A stretch of 64,000 nucleotides of DNA from Burkholderiales bacterium (GCA_014860355.1 JACZJV010000024.1:1-64000); one strand, 5' to 3'; counted from the stretch's first letter, positions 27,436-37,811 are shown. The notes: a model not told the origin generated them from the letters alone. A program made the numbers and translations.

Positions 27436-29831
27436 AGTTTTCCGAACGCTGGCTGCGCAGTTTCGTAGATCCGTCCCTGAGCACGGCGGAGCTCGCGCAC
27501 GCCCTCACCATGGCCGGACTCGAAGTGGAGTCGCTTGCGCCGGCCGCGCCGCCTTGTTCCGGTGTGGTTGTGGCCGAGATCCTCGAAGTGGAGCGCCACC
27601 CCAACGCCGACCGCCTGTCCCTGTGCAAAGTCAATGCGGGCGCGGCTGCGCCGCTGTCCATCGTATGCGGCGCGCCCAATGTCGCGGCCGGCATGCGCGT
27701 GCCCTGCGCGCTGGTCGGCGCGCGCCTGACCGGAGCCGACGGCGGGGTTTTCGAGATCAAGCGTTCGAGCCTGCGCGGCGTCGACAGCCAGGGCATGCTG
27801 TGCTCGGCGAGGGAACTGGGTATCGATGACGATCATGGCGGCATCCTCGCGCTCGCGGCCGATGCGGCCCCAGGCCGCGACGTGCGCGAGCTGCTCGAGC
27901 TGGACGATACCGTTTTTACACTCAAGCTCACCCCGAATCGCGCCGATTGTCTGAGCCTGCTCGGGGTTGCGCGCGAAGTGGCCGCGATTACCGGCGCCGC
28001 GTTCAAGGCGCCGGTGATCGCGCCGGTTGCGGCGCAAAGCGAGGCGCGGCATCCGGTGGCGATTTCCGCTGCGCAAGGCTGCGGGCGATTCGCCGGCCGG
28101 GTGATCCGCAACGTCGACGCTGCCGCGGCGGTGCCTGAATGGATGAAGCAGCGCCTGGCGCGCTGCGGCCAGCGCTCGATCTCGGCGCTGGTGGACGTGA
28201 CCAATTACGTCATGCTCGAACTCGGGCGCCCGCTGCACGTATACGACCTGGACAAACTTGCAGGCGGCATCGACGTGCGCTTCGGGCGCAAGGGCGAGCA
28301 GGTGAAGCTGCTGAACGAGCAGGACGTCGAGGTGGATGAGACCGTGCTGTGCATCACCGACGCGTCGGGTCCGATCGGGCTTGCCGGCATCATGGGCGGC
28401 GATTCGACCAAGGCCGAGACCGACAGCAGGAATATCTTTCTCGAATCCGCTTTCTTCTTTCCCGATGTGATCGCGGGCCGCACGCGCCGGTACAATTTCA
28501 CCAGCGACGCCGCGCATCGCTTCGAGCGCGGCGTCGACTTCAACAACAATGTGGCCGGCATAGAGCGCGCGACCGAGCTGATACTTGCGATCTGCGGCGG
28601 CGAGCCGGGACCGACCGTCGATCAAATTGCGCGCTTGCCCGAACGCAAACGCGTGCACGTGCGCAGCGCGCGCGCGGCCCGGGTCCTGGGCATCGGCGTC
28701 AGCGACGCGGAGATCGCCGATATCTTCTCGCGCCTCGGCCTCGCCAGCAGCCGCACTGCGGACGGCTTCGAGGTGACGCCGCCCTCGTATCGCTTCGACA
28801 TCGCAATCGAGGAAGACCTGATCGAAGAGATTGCGCGCATTTACGGCTATGAGCGCATCCCCGCCAACCAGCCGCGCGCGCGCGCCGCGATGTCGGCGCG
28901 GCCCGAAGCCGAGCGCCCGCTGATGCGGGTGAAGGACGCGATAGCCGCGCGCGACTATCAGGAAGTGGTTAACTTCAGCTTTGTCGAAGCCGACTGGGAG
29001 CGCGATTTCTGCGGCAACGACGCGCCGGTGAGGCTGCTGAATCCGATTTCGAGCCAGCTCTCGGTGATGCGCTCGGGCCTCGCAGGAAGTCTCGTCGCCA
29101 ATGTGCGCTATAACCTCAACCGCAAGCAGAGCAGGGTGCGCGCGTTTGAACTCGGACGGGTGTTCCGCGCCGATGCGAGCGTGGAGGATGGGCCGCTCAC
29201 CGTGGCAGGTATCGCCCAGCCGCTCAAGCTTGGCGGAATCGCCTATGGACCGGCGTATCCGGACCAATGGGGGCAGGCCGAGCGCAAAGTCGATTTTTAC
29301 GACGTCAAGGCCGATATCGAAAACCTGCTTGCGCAGGCGAATGCGCGGTTCGAGCGCACGACGCACCCCGCGCTGCATCCAGGCCGTGCTGCACAGGTCC
29401 TGGTCGATGAAAAGCCGGTCGGCTGGCTCGGGGAATTGCATCCGCGCTGGCAGCAGAAATATGAATTGCCGCAGGCACCGGTGCTGTTCGAACTCGACCT
29501 GAATGCGCTGCTTGCCTCGCCGATGCCGATTTACCGGGAGGTATCCAGGTTTCCTCCGGTGATACGCGACCTCGCGCTGGTCGTTGACGAATCCGTACCG
29601 GCGCAGGCCTTGTTGGAGGCGATGCAGGCCTCCCGCCCGGCCGTCGTGCAGGACCTGTGGCTGTTCGATTTATACCGCGGAAAAGGGATGGACGTTGGGA
29701 AAAAAAGCCTTGCATTTCGGGTAGTTATGCAAGATACTTCGAAAACGCTGACCGATGCGGAGACGGAGGCGGCGATGGCGCAGCTGCTGCAACTCGTCGC
29801 CCAAAGCATCGGCGCCAAATTGCGTACCTAG
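27432..29831 (+). CDS. pheT: Phenylalanyl-tRNA synthetase beta subunit
   Basis: This 799-residue partner of PheS holds the editing and tRNA-binding domains. It begins [21 protein letters not shown], has an EMAP/OB domain ([24 protein letters not shown]), the B3/B4 editing region ([21 protein letters not shown], then [19 protein letters not shown]), the B5 domain and a C-terminal ferredoxin-fold anticodon domain ([19 protein letters not shown]). The ATG overlaps the pheS stop (ATGA), the usual arrangement. Confidence 0.97.
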   Translation: MKFSERWLRSFVDPSLSTAELAHALTMAGLEVESLAPAAPPCSGVVVAEILEVERHPNADRLSLCKVNAGAAAPLSIVCGAPNVAAGMRVPCALVGARLTGADGGVFEIKRSSLRGVDSQGMLCSARELGIDDDHGGILALAADAAPGRDVRELLELDDTVFTLKLTPNRADCLSLLGVAREVAAITGAAFKAPVIAPVAAQSEARHPVAISAAQGCGRFAGRVIRNVDAAAAVPEWMKQRLARCGQRSISALVDVTNYVMLELGRPLHVYDLDKLAGGIDVRFGRKGEQVKLLNEQDVEVDETVLCITDASGPIGLAGIMGGDSTKAETDSRNIFLESAFFFPDVIAGRTRRYNFTSDAAHRFERGVDFNNNVAGIERATELILAICGGEPGPTVDQIARLPERKRVHVRSARAARVLGIGVSDAEIADIFSRLGLASSRTADGFEVTPPSYRFDIAIEEDLIEEIARIYGYERIPANQPRARAAMSARPEAERPLMRVKDAIAARDYQEVVNFSFVEADWERDFCGNDAPVRLLNPISSQLSVMRSGLAGSLVANVRYNLNRKQSRVRAFELGRVFRADASVEDGPLTVAGIAQPLKLGGIAYGPAYPDQWGQAERKVDFYDVKADIENLLAQANARFERTTHPALHPGRAAQVLVDEKPVGWLGELHPRWQQKYELPQAPVLFELDLNALLASPMPIYREVSRFPPVIRDLALVVDESVPAQALLEAMQASRPAVVQDLWLFDLYRGKGMDVGKKSLAFRVVMQDTSKTLTDAETEAAMAQLLQLVAQSIGAKLRT

Positions 29832-29840
29832 GGAGCAAAA

Positions 29841-30152
29841 ATGACGTTAACCAAAGCCGAGCTGGCTGACTTTTTGTTTGAGAAAGTCGGGCTTAACAAG
29901 CGCGAAGCCAAGGATATGGTCGAGACTTTTTTCGAAGAAATCCGCGCAGCGCTGGAAAACGGCGACAGCGTCAAACTGTCCGGATTCGGCAATTTTCAAC
30001 TGCGCAACAAGCCGCAGCGTCCCGGGCGCAACCCGAAGACGGGAGAGGAGATTCCCATCACCGCGCGACGCGTAGTCACCTTCCACGCCAGCCAGAAGCT
30101 GAAGGCATCGGTGGAAAAGGCCAATCGTGGAAAGCCGCAGCAGCAGCAGTAG
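29841..30152 (+). CDS. ihfA: Integration host factor alpha subunit
   Basis: IHF-alpha pairs with IHF-beta and bends DNA sharply at specific sites. The 103-residue protein has [23 protein letters not shown], the core [26 protein letters not shown] and the DNA-contact arm [23 protein letters not shown] precedes the ATG. Position directly after pheT is classical. The final 26 bases overlap the merR-type gene. Confidence 0.97.
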   Translation: MTLTKAELADFLFEKVGLNKREAKDMVETFFEEIRAALENGDSVKLSGFGNFQLRNKPQRPGRNPKTGEEIPITARRVVTFHASQKLKASVEKANRGKPQQQQ

Positions 30153-30507
30153 CCTGCCGCCGATTCCGGCGAAGCGCTATTTCACCATCGGCGAGGTGAG
30201 CGAACTGTGCGGGGTCAAGCCGCACGTGCTGCGCTACTGGGAGCAGGAGTTCACCCAGTTGAAACCGGTAAAGCGCCGCGGCAACCGGCGCTACTACCAG
30301 CATCACGAAGTGCTGCTGATCCGCCGCATTCGCGACCTTCTGTACGAGCAGGGATTTACCATCAGCGGCGCGCGCAACCGTCTGGACGAAAGTGTGTCGG
30401 GCAGCGGCCGCGCGCTTGCGGCGCGCTCAGAATCGGGAAAGATCGATCTGGCCGCGATCAGGAGCGAGATCAACAGCATCATCGAAGCTCTGGGCGGGCG
30501 CGCCTGA
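30127..30507 (+). CDS. MerR-family transcriptional regulator
   Basis: This 126-residue protein carries an N-terminal winged-helix MerR domain (residues 14-85: [20 protein letters not shown], then [22 protein letters not shown] and a dimerisation helix). There is no long ligand domain and no metal-binding cysteines. A gene of this type sits right after ihfA in many proteobacteria; its target is unknown. The start is a GTG inside ihfA, consistent with coupling. Confidence 0.9.
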   Translation: MESRSSSSSLPPIPAKRYFTIGEVSELCGVKPHVLRYWEQEFTQLKPVKRRGNRRYYQHHEVLLIRRIRDLLYEQGFTISGARNRLDESVSGSGRALAARSESGKIDLAAIRSEINSIIEALGGRA

Positions 30508-30569
30508 GCGGTTCGCGGTATATGCATGGCTGGTTTTCATTCTGGCCGGCGTGATAAAATCAGCACAGT

Positions 30570-30648
<79 letters not shown>

Positions 30649-30673
30649 ATAATCAAGTTAAGTTGCAATTGCG

Positions 30674-30700
30674 AGCCGACGAAAGTCGGCTTCTTCTTTT
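30674..30700 (+). terminator. Rho-independent terminator after tRNA-Pro
   Basis: AGCCGAC and GTCGGCT form a 7-bp stem closed by the stable tetraloop GAAA, followed by TCTTCTTTT. It ends the tRNA-Pro transcript and marks the border between the housekeeping block and the catabolic island. Confidence 0.85.
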
Positions 30701-30779
30701 GCGCGACACTTTGATTTTGGTTCGGTAATGCTCCACAAGCGCCAGGCGTGTGAGCTGCGCGAGCGGCTGGTGCCAGTGC

Positions 30780-31655
30780 TCAGGTGGCATCCTCGCCGAA
30801 CCAGAACGCGTTTTCGCGGCGAATGATGCGGCCGATAGACGGTTCCGGAAAATGGGTTGCGCACACTATGACGCCGCTATCGCAGTATCGTTCGAGGAAA
30901 CCCAATCGCGTGGCACTTGCTAGTGCTGGGTCCGCGTCCGCGCGCATGGTCCATCCAAGTTCCACGCACTGCACAGGGCTGTGGATGCAATCGCCCGTAA
31001 TAACTGCGTGGGCGCCGCGCGATGCCAGGTGGACGCAGACATGTCCAGGCGTGTGGCCCGGCGTCGGCTCCAGCCACACCTCGTCATCGAGGGAAAACTC
31101 GCTGCCGACCAGTTGTGCCTGGCGCGCTTCCACCACAGGCAGGACGCTGTCGAGGAATTGCGGCTGTGGATTCCTTCGATGCAATTCTTCAAAGCTGTCC
31201 CATTCCCGCTGGGCGAATATGTACTTTGCATTCGGAAAAGTGGGGACCCAGCGCCCATCGCGTAGTTGCGTGTTCCATCCCACATGGTCGCCATGCAAAT
31301 GTGTGCACATTACGTAGTCTACGTCCTCCGGGTTCACGCCGGCAGCAGCGAGACGGGGCAGAAAGGTGTTGAACTTCTGCATATGCCAAAAGGGACGCTG
31401 TGGACGGGATTTGTGATCACCGACGCAAGTGTCGACGAGAATGACGTGATGGCGCGTGCGCACGAGAAACGCCTGTATGGTCAGCACCAGGTTTCCGCTA
31501 ACGGGGTCCAGCGCGCGCGGCTCCATCCAGCTCCTGTGTCGTGACCAGTCCTCGCTGGTGCTTCCGGGAAAGAAGCTCAACGGCTCGAATCCGGTACAGA
31601 TCGATTCGACGATGCGTTGGATGGCGATGTCACCGAGTTGGTATTGAACCATCAT
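30780..31655 (-). CDS. Metallo-beta-lactamase-fold hydrolase
   Basis: This 291-residue soluble protein has the metal-binding motif THLHGDHVGW (HxHxDH), a later PTPGHTPGHVCVHL histidine, the bridging aspartate in VITGDCIHSP and a final ATHFPEPSIG histidine, so the dinuclear site looks complete. The start at 31655 has GGGAG six bases upstream. Family members hydrolyse lactones, thioesters or sulfate esters; the substrate cannot be told. It lies alone on the minus strand at the edge of the catabolic island, so ring-opening of a lactone or thioester hydrolysis is a reasonable guess. Confidence 0.85.
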   Translation of the reverse strand: MMVQYQLGDIAIQRIVESICTGFEPLSFFPGSTSEDWSRHRSWMEPRALDPVSGNLVLTIQAFLVRTRHHVILVDTCVGDHKSRPQRPFWHMQKFNTFLPRLAAAGVNPEDVDYVMCTHLHGDHVGWNTQLRDGRWVPTFPNAKYIFAQREWDSFEELHRRNPQPQFLDSVLPVVEARQAQLVGSEFSLDDEVWLEPTPGHTPGHVCVHLASRGAHAVITGDCIHSPVQCVELGWTMRADADPALASATRLGFLERYCDSGVIVCATHFPEPSIGRIIRRENAFWFGEDAT

Positions 31656-32180
31656 GCGTGCTCCCTGCTGTGTGGTGGCGAATCCCGTCGTCACGGTCCC
31701 AAGGTCAACGCCGCGCCGTGATATTCAATCGATGGCAGCGGCGTCCGGACGCGATCGAAACCTGTACACCCGGGCAACTGCACCGGACACTGGCTGGAGG
31801 ACCGGACCGCGAGGACGGAGGCGACTGTCCGGATTGTAAGCGCGGTCGGCAGGATGTCAATCTGCCGCGGCGCGTCTGTGCGGGTCTTTGACCGGTTGGC
31901 GCTGCGCGCCGGACATAGGACGGACGTGCAATCGGCTGCCTTGCTCACGCTCCGACAAGCCAGCTTGCATCGCGTTTGCGTTCGGGGTAACAATTGCCGC
32001 GTATTGCTTCGGCTTGGTCTGACATGGGTCTATCGCTACTCAGGTGTACTCAGTCTGGCAGGGCAGGAGTGGCTCCCTATGCTTGCGGCCTTGCGTCTCG
32101 GCCGTGCACGAACCCTGCTTCCGGGATGCAGGCTGGATCGGGCGGCTGTTTGGGAAGTTCAAAATTCCAGGAGGGTAGGC
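31656..32180. other. Intergenic region without convincing genes
   Basis: These 525 bases separate the metallo-hydrolase (minus) and the secreted protein (plus). Short open frames exist but have no recognisable products or ribosome sites. The region probably holds the two divergent promoters; I could not fix them. Confidence 0.5.
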
Positions 32181-33011
32181 GTGGGCAATGAGTCTGGAAT
32201 GAAATTGCTGGGCAGCGCAGCCGTCCTCATCGGCATGTTTGCGGGATTCGATGCGTTGGCGGCGGACTTGGGCGATCTGCGTCAGGCAGCGCACGCCTTG
32301 CGGCTTTCCGGTATTGCGGAGGTTCCGGCGGTGACCGAAGAATTACTGAGAACCATAGTGACAGACGGGCAGTGGTTTTGCCGGAGCAAGGCCGGGAGTA
32401 CATCCCGGGAATACGCATTTCGATTGAAACTGAGCCCGGTCAGGCTGAAGGCCGTCACGCCCACGGGCCCGATTCTTCCTACCGCGGACAATCCCGGTAC
32501 ATTCAATGCGGTGATGACGCCCTACGACAGTGAAGCCTATAGCAGGTACGGCCTCTGGAATATCACCGCGAATGTTGTGAGCTTGAAGTGGTATGCCACC
32601 TGGGACAAGGATCCAACGCGCTCACGTTCGATGTCGCGCGCATATCTTGGGGCAAACAAATATCCAGGTGAAGTGGAGATCGAGCCGGAAATCATCGACA
32701 ACCTGGAACGAGGCATTGTGGTCGTTGCCGTGAGACGCGGAAATCATTTGGGCGACAGTCTGGAGATCAAGGTGGATACCCTGGCGCAGGCGCGCTTTTC
32801 CGGCGAGATCCGATCGATTCCGTCCCATGGTCCGGTTGCCGCCGGCACTCACGCCTATGAGTATGATCTCGTTTCCGGAACGATTACGCCGATCGGACCT
32901 GCCGGACCATCCGCAACCGGAATGCCGTGGCATCAATACGCGCCTGTCCAATGCGCCAAGCGCGGCGCAAGTCCCGATCCCCGATCTGACGTTACCCCGG
33001 GTCCCGGTTGA
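32181..33011 (+). CDS. Secreted protein of unknown function
   Basis: I do not recognise this 276-residue protein. A GTG start at 32181 has AGGAGGG at ideal spacing and gives a signal peptide (MKLLGSAAVLIGMFAGFDALA, residues 7-27, likely cut before ADLGDL). The mature part is mixed alpha/beta with many aromatic residues (EAYSRYGLWNITANVVSLKW, then YATWDKD) and two cysteines, and it ends in a Pro/Gly-rich tail. It is convergent with the FAD dehydrogenase, only five bases apart. It may be exported to the periplasm; no pathway link is visible. Confidence 0.75.
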   Translation: MGNESGMKLLGSAAVLIGMFAGFDALAADLGDLRQAAHALRLSGIAEVPAVTEELLRTIVTDGQWFCRSKAGSTSREYAFRLKLSPVRLKAVTPTGPILPTADNPGTFNAVMTPYDSEAYSRYGLWNITANVVSLKWYATWDKDPTRSRSMSRAYLGANKYPGEVEIEPEIIDNLERGIVVVAVRRGNHLGDSLEIKVDTLAQARFSGEIRSIPSHGPVAAGTHAYEYDLVSGTITPIGPAGPSATGMPWHQYAPVQCAKRGASPDPRSDVTPGPG

Positions 33012-33016
33012 CCGGC

Positions 33017-34477
33017 CTATCTGAGTTCGCTGGCGTCGCGGCCGGCGATGCGTCCGAAAACTGCGCCGCGCAGGACTGACGTCGCGCCGGTATAGGTTCC
33101 ATAATACAGGCCGGTCATTTCGCCTGCGGCGTACAAGCCGGGTATCGCGTCCCCATCGGCATTTATGACCTGACTGCGGGAATTGACCCTGATACCCCCA
33201 AAGGTAAAGCAGACGCCGCAAATGATAGGGTAGGCGAAGAAGGGCGCGCGCTCGATGCGCCGGCACCAGTTTGACTTGGGCGGAAGATAACCGCGCGCGC
33301 TTGCCAGTCCGTCAGTAGCGATCGGGTCGAATCGGCCCTCGGTGCAGGCGCTATTGAATTTTTCCAGGGTGCCGGTCAATGCTTGCGCGCTTACGCCTAT
33401 CTTGTGCGCGAGTTCTGCAATAGTCCCGGCGCTTACCGGAGGCTGGTCGGAGCGCACGGCGCGCCGCCAGTTCGGCACGTCGTCGATTTGCGAATCGAAT
33501 ACGGCCCAGGCGATTCCATCGGGTTGTTCAAGGATGTTGCGCGTGATGCCCTCGTAGGTCGCATCCACGGTCGCCGGGGCCTCGTCGATGAATCGCTCGC
33601 CGTTGCGGTTGACCAGGATCCCGTAGTTGAATACCAGTACGATTGGTTCGGTGGCGCCCGAGCGCGGATCCAATGGTTCCGCGTGGATTTGGCCATAGTC
33701 GCCGGCGGGGGCCGCGCCGGCCGCGAGCGCCATTCTGATGCCTTCGCCCTTGTTGTAATAGCCGCCGCGGGCCACCGGACGGATGTATCGCGCGCGGCGA
33801 CCGAGATAGGTCGTGAGCATTTCCGGATTGCCTTCGAAGCCGCCGCTGGCGAGAATTACCGCGCGCGACCGGAAGCTGATGCCTCGACTGTTCGGGCCGA
33901 CGGCCTCCAGCCCAGTGACCTTGCCGTCGGCTGCTCGCACCAGATTGCGTGCTGTGGTGCGGTAGTAGAATTGTGCGCCGCCGTTTTCCGCCGCGGCCGC
34001 GAGCGCCTCCACCAAGGCGAGGCCGCCGCCTACCGGGGACAGTCGCGTCGTGCACGTCGTAATGAAATAGCCCGGTTGAAAGGCGAAACGTACCCCAAAG
34101 GTCTTGAGCCACTGGATGGTCGGTCCGGCCTGTTCGGTTATGGTCGAAATCAGTCCGGGATCGGTAAAGTTCAGGACCTTGACGATCGACGACCAGTTTT
34201 CATAATCGCGGGCCGCTTCACTTACGAGTTCCGGGTCAAGATAATGCCCCGCGTTCTCGGCAAAATGCCTTTCGAAGTCGTCGGCTACTTCGTGCTCGCT
34301 CTTCATCCGCAGCATGGCTTCGGTCCAGCGTGTCTGGCCCCCTCTATCCGACTTGTCAGAGCGTTCGAGAATCGCAACCTTTGCGCCTGCCTGCATGGCC
34401 GATACGGCCGCAGAAAGTCCTGCAATTCCGCATCCCACAACCACGACGTCGAAATCAAGCGTATCGAATTGTTCCAT
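33017..34477 (-). CDS. FAD-dependent dehydrogenase of the fumarate reductase/TcuA-like family
   Basis: This 486-residue soluble flavoprotein has an N-terminal FAD fold (VVVVGCGIAGLSAAVSAMQAG, with ILE at the strand end) and the family segments GGQTRWTEAMLRM, VILASGGFEGNPEM, ARGGYYNKGEGIRMALAAGA and C-terminal IPGLYAAGEMTGLYYGTYTG. The GGQTRWT region and overall layout recall tricarballylate dehydrogenase TcuA and related 3-ketosteroid/fumarate reductase enzymes, which oxidise C-C bonds of carboxylic acids. Substrate unknown. It lies 18 bases after the aldehyde dehydrogenase gene on the same strand and is thus co-transcribed, divergent from the ABC importer operon. Confidence 0.85.
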   Translation of the reverse strand: MEQFDTLDFDVVVVGCGIAGLSAAVSAMQAGAKVAILERSDKSDRGGQTRWTEAMLRMKSEHEVADDFERHFAENAGHYLDPELVSEAARDYENWSSIVKVLNFTDPGLISTITEQAGPTIQWLKTFGVRFAFQPGYFITTCTTRLSPVGGGLALVEALAAAAENGGAQFYYRTTARNLVRAADGKVTGLEAVGPNSRGISFRSRAVILASGGFEGNPEMLTTYLGRRARYIRPVARGGYYNKGEGIRMALAAGAAPAGDYGQIHAEPLDPRSGATEPIVLVFNYGILVNRNGERFIDEAPATVDATYEGITRNILEQPDGIAWAVFDSQIDDVPNWRRAVRSDQPPVSAGTIAELAHKIGVSAQALTGTLEKFNSACTEGRFDPIATDGLASARGYLPPKSNWCRRIERAPFFAYPIICGVCFTFGGIRVNSRSQVINADGDAIPGLYAAGEMTGLYYGTYTGATSVLRGAVFGRIAGRDASELR

Positions 34478-34495
34478 GTAAGTTCGCCTCGTTAG

Positions 34496-35974
34496 CTAGT
34501 ATTTGCGTACAAACGGATTCGGCATTTCGAGCTCCGTTGATATCCAAACGCTCTTGGTTTCCATGTATTCCCTGACCGCCTCCATGCCTCCTTCACGTCC
34601 GATGCCGCTATGTTTGAATCCGCCAAATGGCGTGGTATAGCTGGTCGAGCGGTAATTGTTGATCCACACGGTTCCGGCCTTGAGCCGTTCCGACATCAGC
34701 ATGGCCCGGTGCAGGCTCTTGGTCCAAACGCCCGCGGCAAGGCCGAAGCGGATGTCGTTGCCGATGCGTATGGCGTCCTCCTCGTCGCGGAACTTGAGAA
34801 CGGAAAGTACCGGACCGAACACTTCCTCCTGGGCTATGCGCATGTCGTTGCTGACATCCACGAATACCGTAGGCTCGACAAACTGGCCCGCGCCATAGCC
34901 CGGGCCCGACAATGCGCGGCCGCCGGCGACGCAGCGTGCACCTTCCTTCTTCGCAATGTCGATGTAGTTCATCACCTTGTCGAACTGCGGTCTGGTGGCG
35001 ATCGGACCGATTTCGGTATCGGGATCGGCGGGATTGCCGACCTTCGCCGATTGCGTAATCTTGAGGATACGCTCGACGAATTCGTCGTGTATCGACTCCT
35101 GCAGTAGCAGGCGCGAGCCCGCCATGCAAGTCTGCCCGCCCGCTGAAAAGATGCCGGTAATTACACCGTTCGCCGCCCTGCCCAGGTCGGCATCGTCGAA
35201 TACGATGTTGGGGGACTTGCCGCCGAGTTCCAGCGAGACGCGCTTCAGCCCGTCTGCGGCGGCAGCGTAGACTTTTCGCCCCGCCTCGTCGCCGCCGGTG
35301 AACGCGATACGCTGGACCTTGGGGTGGCGGATGAGCGGTTCCCCGACTTCGGCGCCAAATCCGGTCACGACATTCACCACGCCCGCAGGGAGGCCGGCCT
35401 CCTGCGCCAGTCGCGCAAGCTCGAATAGGGAGGCCGAAGTAAATTCCGAAGGCTTGCAGACCATGGTGTTACCGGCACAAAGCGCTGCGGCCATCTTCCA
35501 CGCGGTCAGAAGTAGCGACGAGTTCCAGGGTGTGATGCTGACGACGACGCCCATGGGTTCGTAGCGGATCATGTTGAATACCTTGGGCTTGTCGATGGGA
35601 ACGATCGCTCCCTGGATTTTGTCTGCGAGGCCGCCGTAGTAGTAGAAGTACTTGGCCATGTAGCGCACCTGTCCCATGACTTCACTCATAAGCTTGCCGT
35701 TGTCGCGGCTCTCAACCTCGCCGAGCTTCGATGCGTCCCGTTCGATCAACTGACCGAACTTGTGCAGAATCATTCCCCGTTCGCTCGCGGAAATTCTGGA
35801 CCACGGGCCTTCGAACGCGTTTGCTGCGGCAGTGACGGCGCGGTCCGCGTCTTCTGCGTTTGCGCGCGGAATTTCGGCCCAGGCTACGCCGGTGTAAGGA
35901 TCGAGGGAATCGAACCAGCGGCGAGACTGCGGATCGACCCATTCGTTATTGATGAAAAGTTGATAGCGCGTCAT
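34496..35974 (-). CDS. NAD(P)-dependent aldehyde dehydrogenase
   Basis: This enzyme oxidises an aldehyde to the acid. The 492-residue protein has all family landmarks: VVVSITPWNSSLLLTAWKMA, the NAD region FTGGDEAGRKVYA, catalytic Glu in VSLELGGKSPNIV, catalytic Cys in GGQTCMAGSRLLL, and EEVFGPVLSVLKF. The ATG at 35974 has AAGGAA upstream and gives the MTRYQLFINNEWVDPQS start typical of this group. It is first in a two-gene minus-strand operon with the FAD dehydrogenase and is divergent from the livJ-type gene, so it probably belongs to the island pathway. Confidence 0.93.
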   Translation of the reverse strand: MTRYQLFINNEWVDPQSRRWFDSLDPYTGVAWAEIPRANAEDADRAVTAAANAFEGPWSRISASERGMILHKFGQLIERDASKLGEVESRDNGKLMSEVMGQVRYMAKYFYYYGGLADKIQGAIVPIDKPKVFNMIRYEPMGVVVSITPWNSSLLLTAWKMAAALCAGNTMVCKPSEFTSASLFELARLAQEAGLPAGVVNVVTGFGAEVGEPLIRHPKVQRIAFTGGDEAGRKVYAAAADGLKRVSLELGGKSPNIVFDDADLGRAANGVITGIFSAGGQTCMAGSRLLLQESIHDEFVERILKITQSAKVGNPADPDTEIGPIATRPQFDKVMNYIDIAKKEGARCVAGGRALSGPGYGAGQFVEPTVFVDVSNDMRIAQEEVFGPVLSVLKFRDEEDAIRIGNDIRFGLAAGVWTKSLHRAMLMSERLKAGTVWINNYRSTSYTTPFGGFKHSGIGREGGMEAVREYMETKSVWISTELEMPNPFVRKY

Positions 35975-36327
35975 GGCGGTAATTCCTTTCGCAGTGGAGC
36001 TTCGTACAAAGTAGCTTAGGCCGATTGTGCTTCGCGCAGGTGACGGACGCAATTGAAACAAAACCGCGCAACGCCGCGACACCGGCGCCGCGCCGGCTAG
36101 CCAAGCCGGCGTCTGGCGGCAGCCAACTATTGTTTGGCGCAGCGGGCATGCCCGGGGGCGCAGCCTTGGCCTATGCCACGCGGCCGGGCGCAATCCGGGT
36201 TGGAACCGAGGCAGTGGGCGAGTCCGCAGTGGCCGCGCTCGTGCGCGGCAGCTCGCGCGCGTCAGACATCAGTCCAATTCATGCCGCTATATCAATGATG
36301 ATTAAGCGGTTTTTGCAGTTCATGGTG

Positions 36328-36337
36328 GAAACGTTTC
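36328..36337. promoter_or_regulatory. Candidate LacI-family operator
   Basis: GAAACGTTTC is a perfect 10-bp palindrome with the central CG typical of LacI/PurR-family operators. It lies in the divergent control region 35975-36613 (about 640 bases, no convincing gene). A half-site CGTTTCA (36521-36527) directly abuts the -35 box of the livJ-side promoter. The island encodes one LacI-type regulator, its likely ligand-responsive binder. Confidence 0.5.
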
Positions 36338-36527
36338 ATGGCCGGTTTGGCTTGGTGTATTACGGATCAAATGACAGGCTGCGTGTAACGCTGCTCCTGG
36401 GGATAGTTGAATTGCAATAGAGCGTTAAATATCAATGTATTATAGTAATATTTCGCCGTCACCGGCCAGCTCCGCGCGGGAGCATGTCCCCGCAATGCGG
36501 GGGCTCGCATGGCGTGTAATCGTTTCA

Positions 36528-36556
36528 TTGACATACCAGAAACTGCGTGCTATGGT
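36528..36556 (+). promoter_or_regulatory. Sigma-70 promoter of the ABC importer and catabolic operon
   Basis: TTGACA (36528-36533), exactly 17 bases, then TATGGT (36551-36556). This is the best sigma-70 match in the island and lies about 50 bases before the livJ-type start at 36614. Confidence 0.7.
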
Positions 36557-36613
36557 CCGGAAAAATTAGAGGTTGGCCATGGAAAACGCGGGTTCTAACT
36601 GAGGAGAGAGGAC

Positions 36614-37801
36614 GTGACTAAAGCACATCGTAGTGTCAAAACGCTGGCGGCGGCGATCACCGTATTGGGTATAGCGAGCATGCCGGTTCCTGCCGCCGCC
36701 GCATGTGAATTTACGCTGGGGATGATAGGCGTCATGTCCGGCCCCGCGGCGCAATGGGGACTGGCCATCAAAGGCGCCACGGAACTGGTCGCAGCCGAAG
36801 CCAATGAACACGGCGGGCTGCAGGTAGGCGCGGAAAAATGCAAGATCTCGACCGTGGCGATCGATGCCAAGTACACCGCCGAAGGCGCGGCCGCGGCGGG
36901 CAATCTCATGGTCAGCCAGGGTGTCAAATTCATCATCGGCCCGGTCGGTTCGCCCGAGATCACCGGTCTCAAGCCGATCGCGAACCGCAATAACCTCCTG
37001 GTCATGGGAAACGGCTATGCCAAGGACGCCATCGGACCGCAATGGCCGCTGGTGTTTCACAATGGCCCCGGGCCGGGCGGCTGGGCCGAACCTATCGTGC
37101 GCTTTGCCAAGACGAAGTTCAACATCAAGAAGGTAGTCCTGATCGCTCCGAACGATCAGGGCGGTACCGACATCGCTAGCGTGGACGCCGCTGCGTATAA
37201 GAAGAACGGCATAGAGGCGATTGAGGAATACTACCAGCGCGGAACGACCAATTTCGCGCCGATGGTGACGCGCATGCTGAACGCGCATCCTGACGCGATC
37301 GACGTCGCCTCCTCGCCCGCCGGTGACGCCGGCGTCATCATCAAGCAACTGCGGCAGGCCGGATTCAATGGCGCAATAGGTCGTCTGGGCGGGCCTGGAA
37401 CGAGCGAAATCGCGCGGGTCGCAGGCGGTTACGACGTCCTCAAGAATTTCTACTGGTACGAGCCGGTCTACATCGACGACAAGGTCAAGGAAATGGCCAG
37501 TGAATACAAGCGCCTGCTGAAACAGGATCCGCCGGAAAACAATCTGTTCTACCAGTGGGTCAGCGCGGCGCGGATGGTCACCAAGGCGATCACCAAGGCT
37601 GGCACTATCAGCGATACCAAGAAGGTCGCCGCGGCGCTGCGGACTCTGCCAGTCGAAGATCCCCAGATGGGCAAAGGTCAATGGATCGGTAAGGAGTTTT
37701 ACGGCATAAACCAGGAACTCTCATTCCCGTTCGGAATCGGGCTCATAGTCGACGGCAAACTGCTGCCGGTGATGCAACACGAAGCTGCGACCGGCAAGTA
37801 A
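36614..37801 (+). CDS. ABC transporter substrate-binding protein, branched-chain amino acid type
   Basis: This 395-residue periplasmic receptor of the LivJ/Peripla_BP_6 family has a signal peptide at residues 1-30 (ending PVPAAAA), then CEFTLGMIGVMSGPAAQWG, the usual first strand and ligand loop. Later segments are IIGPVGSPEITGLKPIAN and NDQGGTDIASVDAA. Receptors of this class bind amino acids but also aromatic acids, amides and other carboxylates; catabolic neighbours make a non-amino-acid ligand more likely. GTG start with GAGGAGAG upstream. It heads the operon. Confidence 0.92.
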   Translation: MTKAHRSVKTLAAAITVLGIASMPVPAAAACEFTLGMIGVMSGPAAQWGLAIKGATELVAAEANEHGGLQVGAEKCKISTVAIDAKYTAEGAAAAGNLMVSQGVKFIIGPVGSPEITGLKPIANRNNLLVMGNGYAKDAIGPQWPLVFHNGPGPGGWAEPIVRFAKTKFNIKKVVLIAPNDQGGTDIASVDAAAYKKNGIEAIEEYYQRGTTNFAPMVTRMLNAHPDAIDVASSPAGDAGVIIKQLRQAGFNGAIGRLGGPGTSEIARVAGGYDVLKNFYWYEPVYIDDKVKEMASEYKRLLKQDPPENNLFYQWVSAARMVTKAITKAGTISDTKKVAAALRTLPVEDPQMGKGQWIGKEFYGINQELSFPFGIGLIVDGKLLPVMQHEAATGK

Positions 37802-37811
37802 CGAGCGTAAC

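Noticed and set aside
36025-36420. 131-codon frame in the ALDH-livJ divergent region
   Set aside because: No ribosome site, no family resemblance, and it covers the putative operator; probably non-coding.
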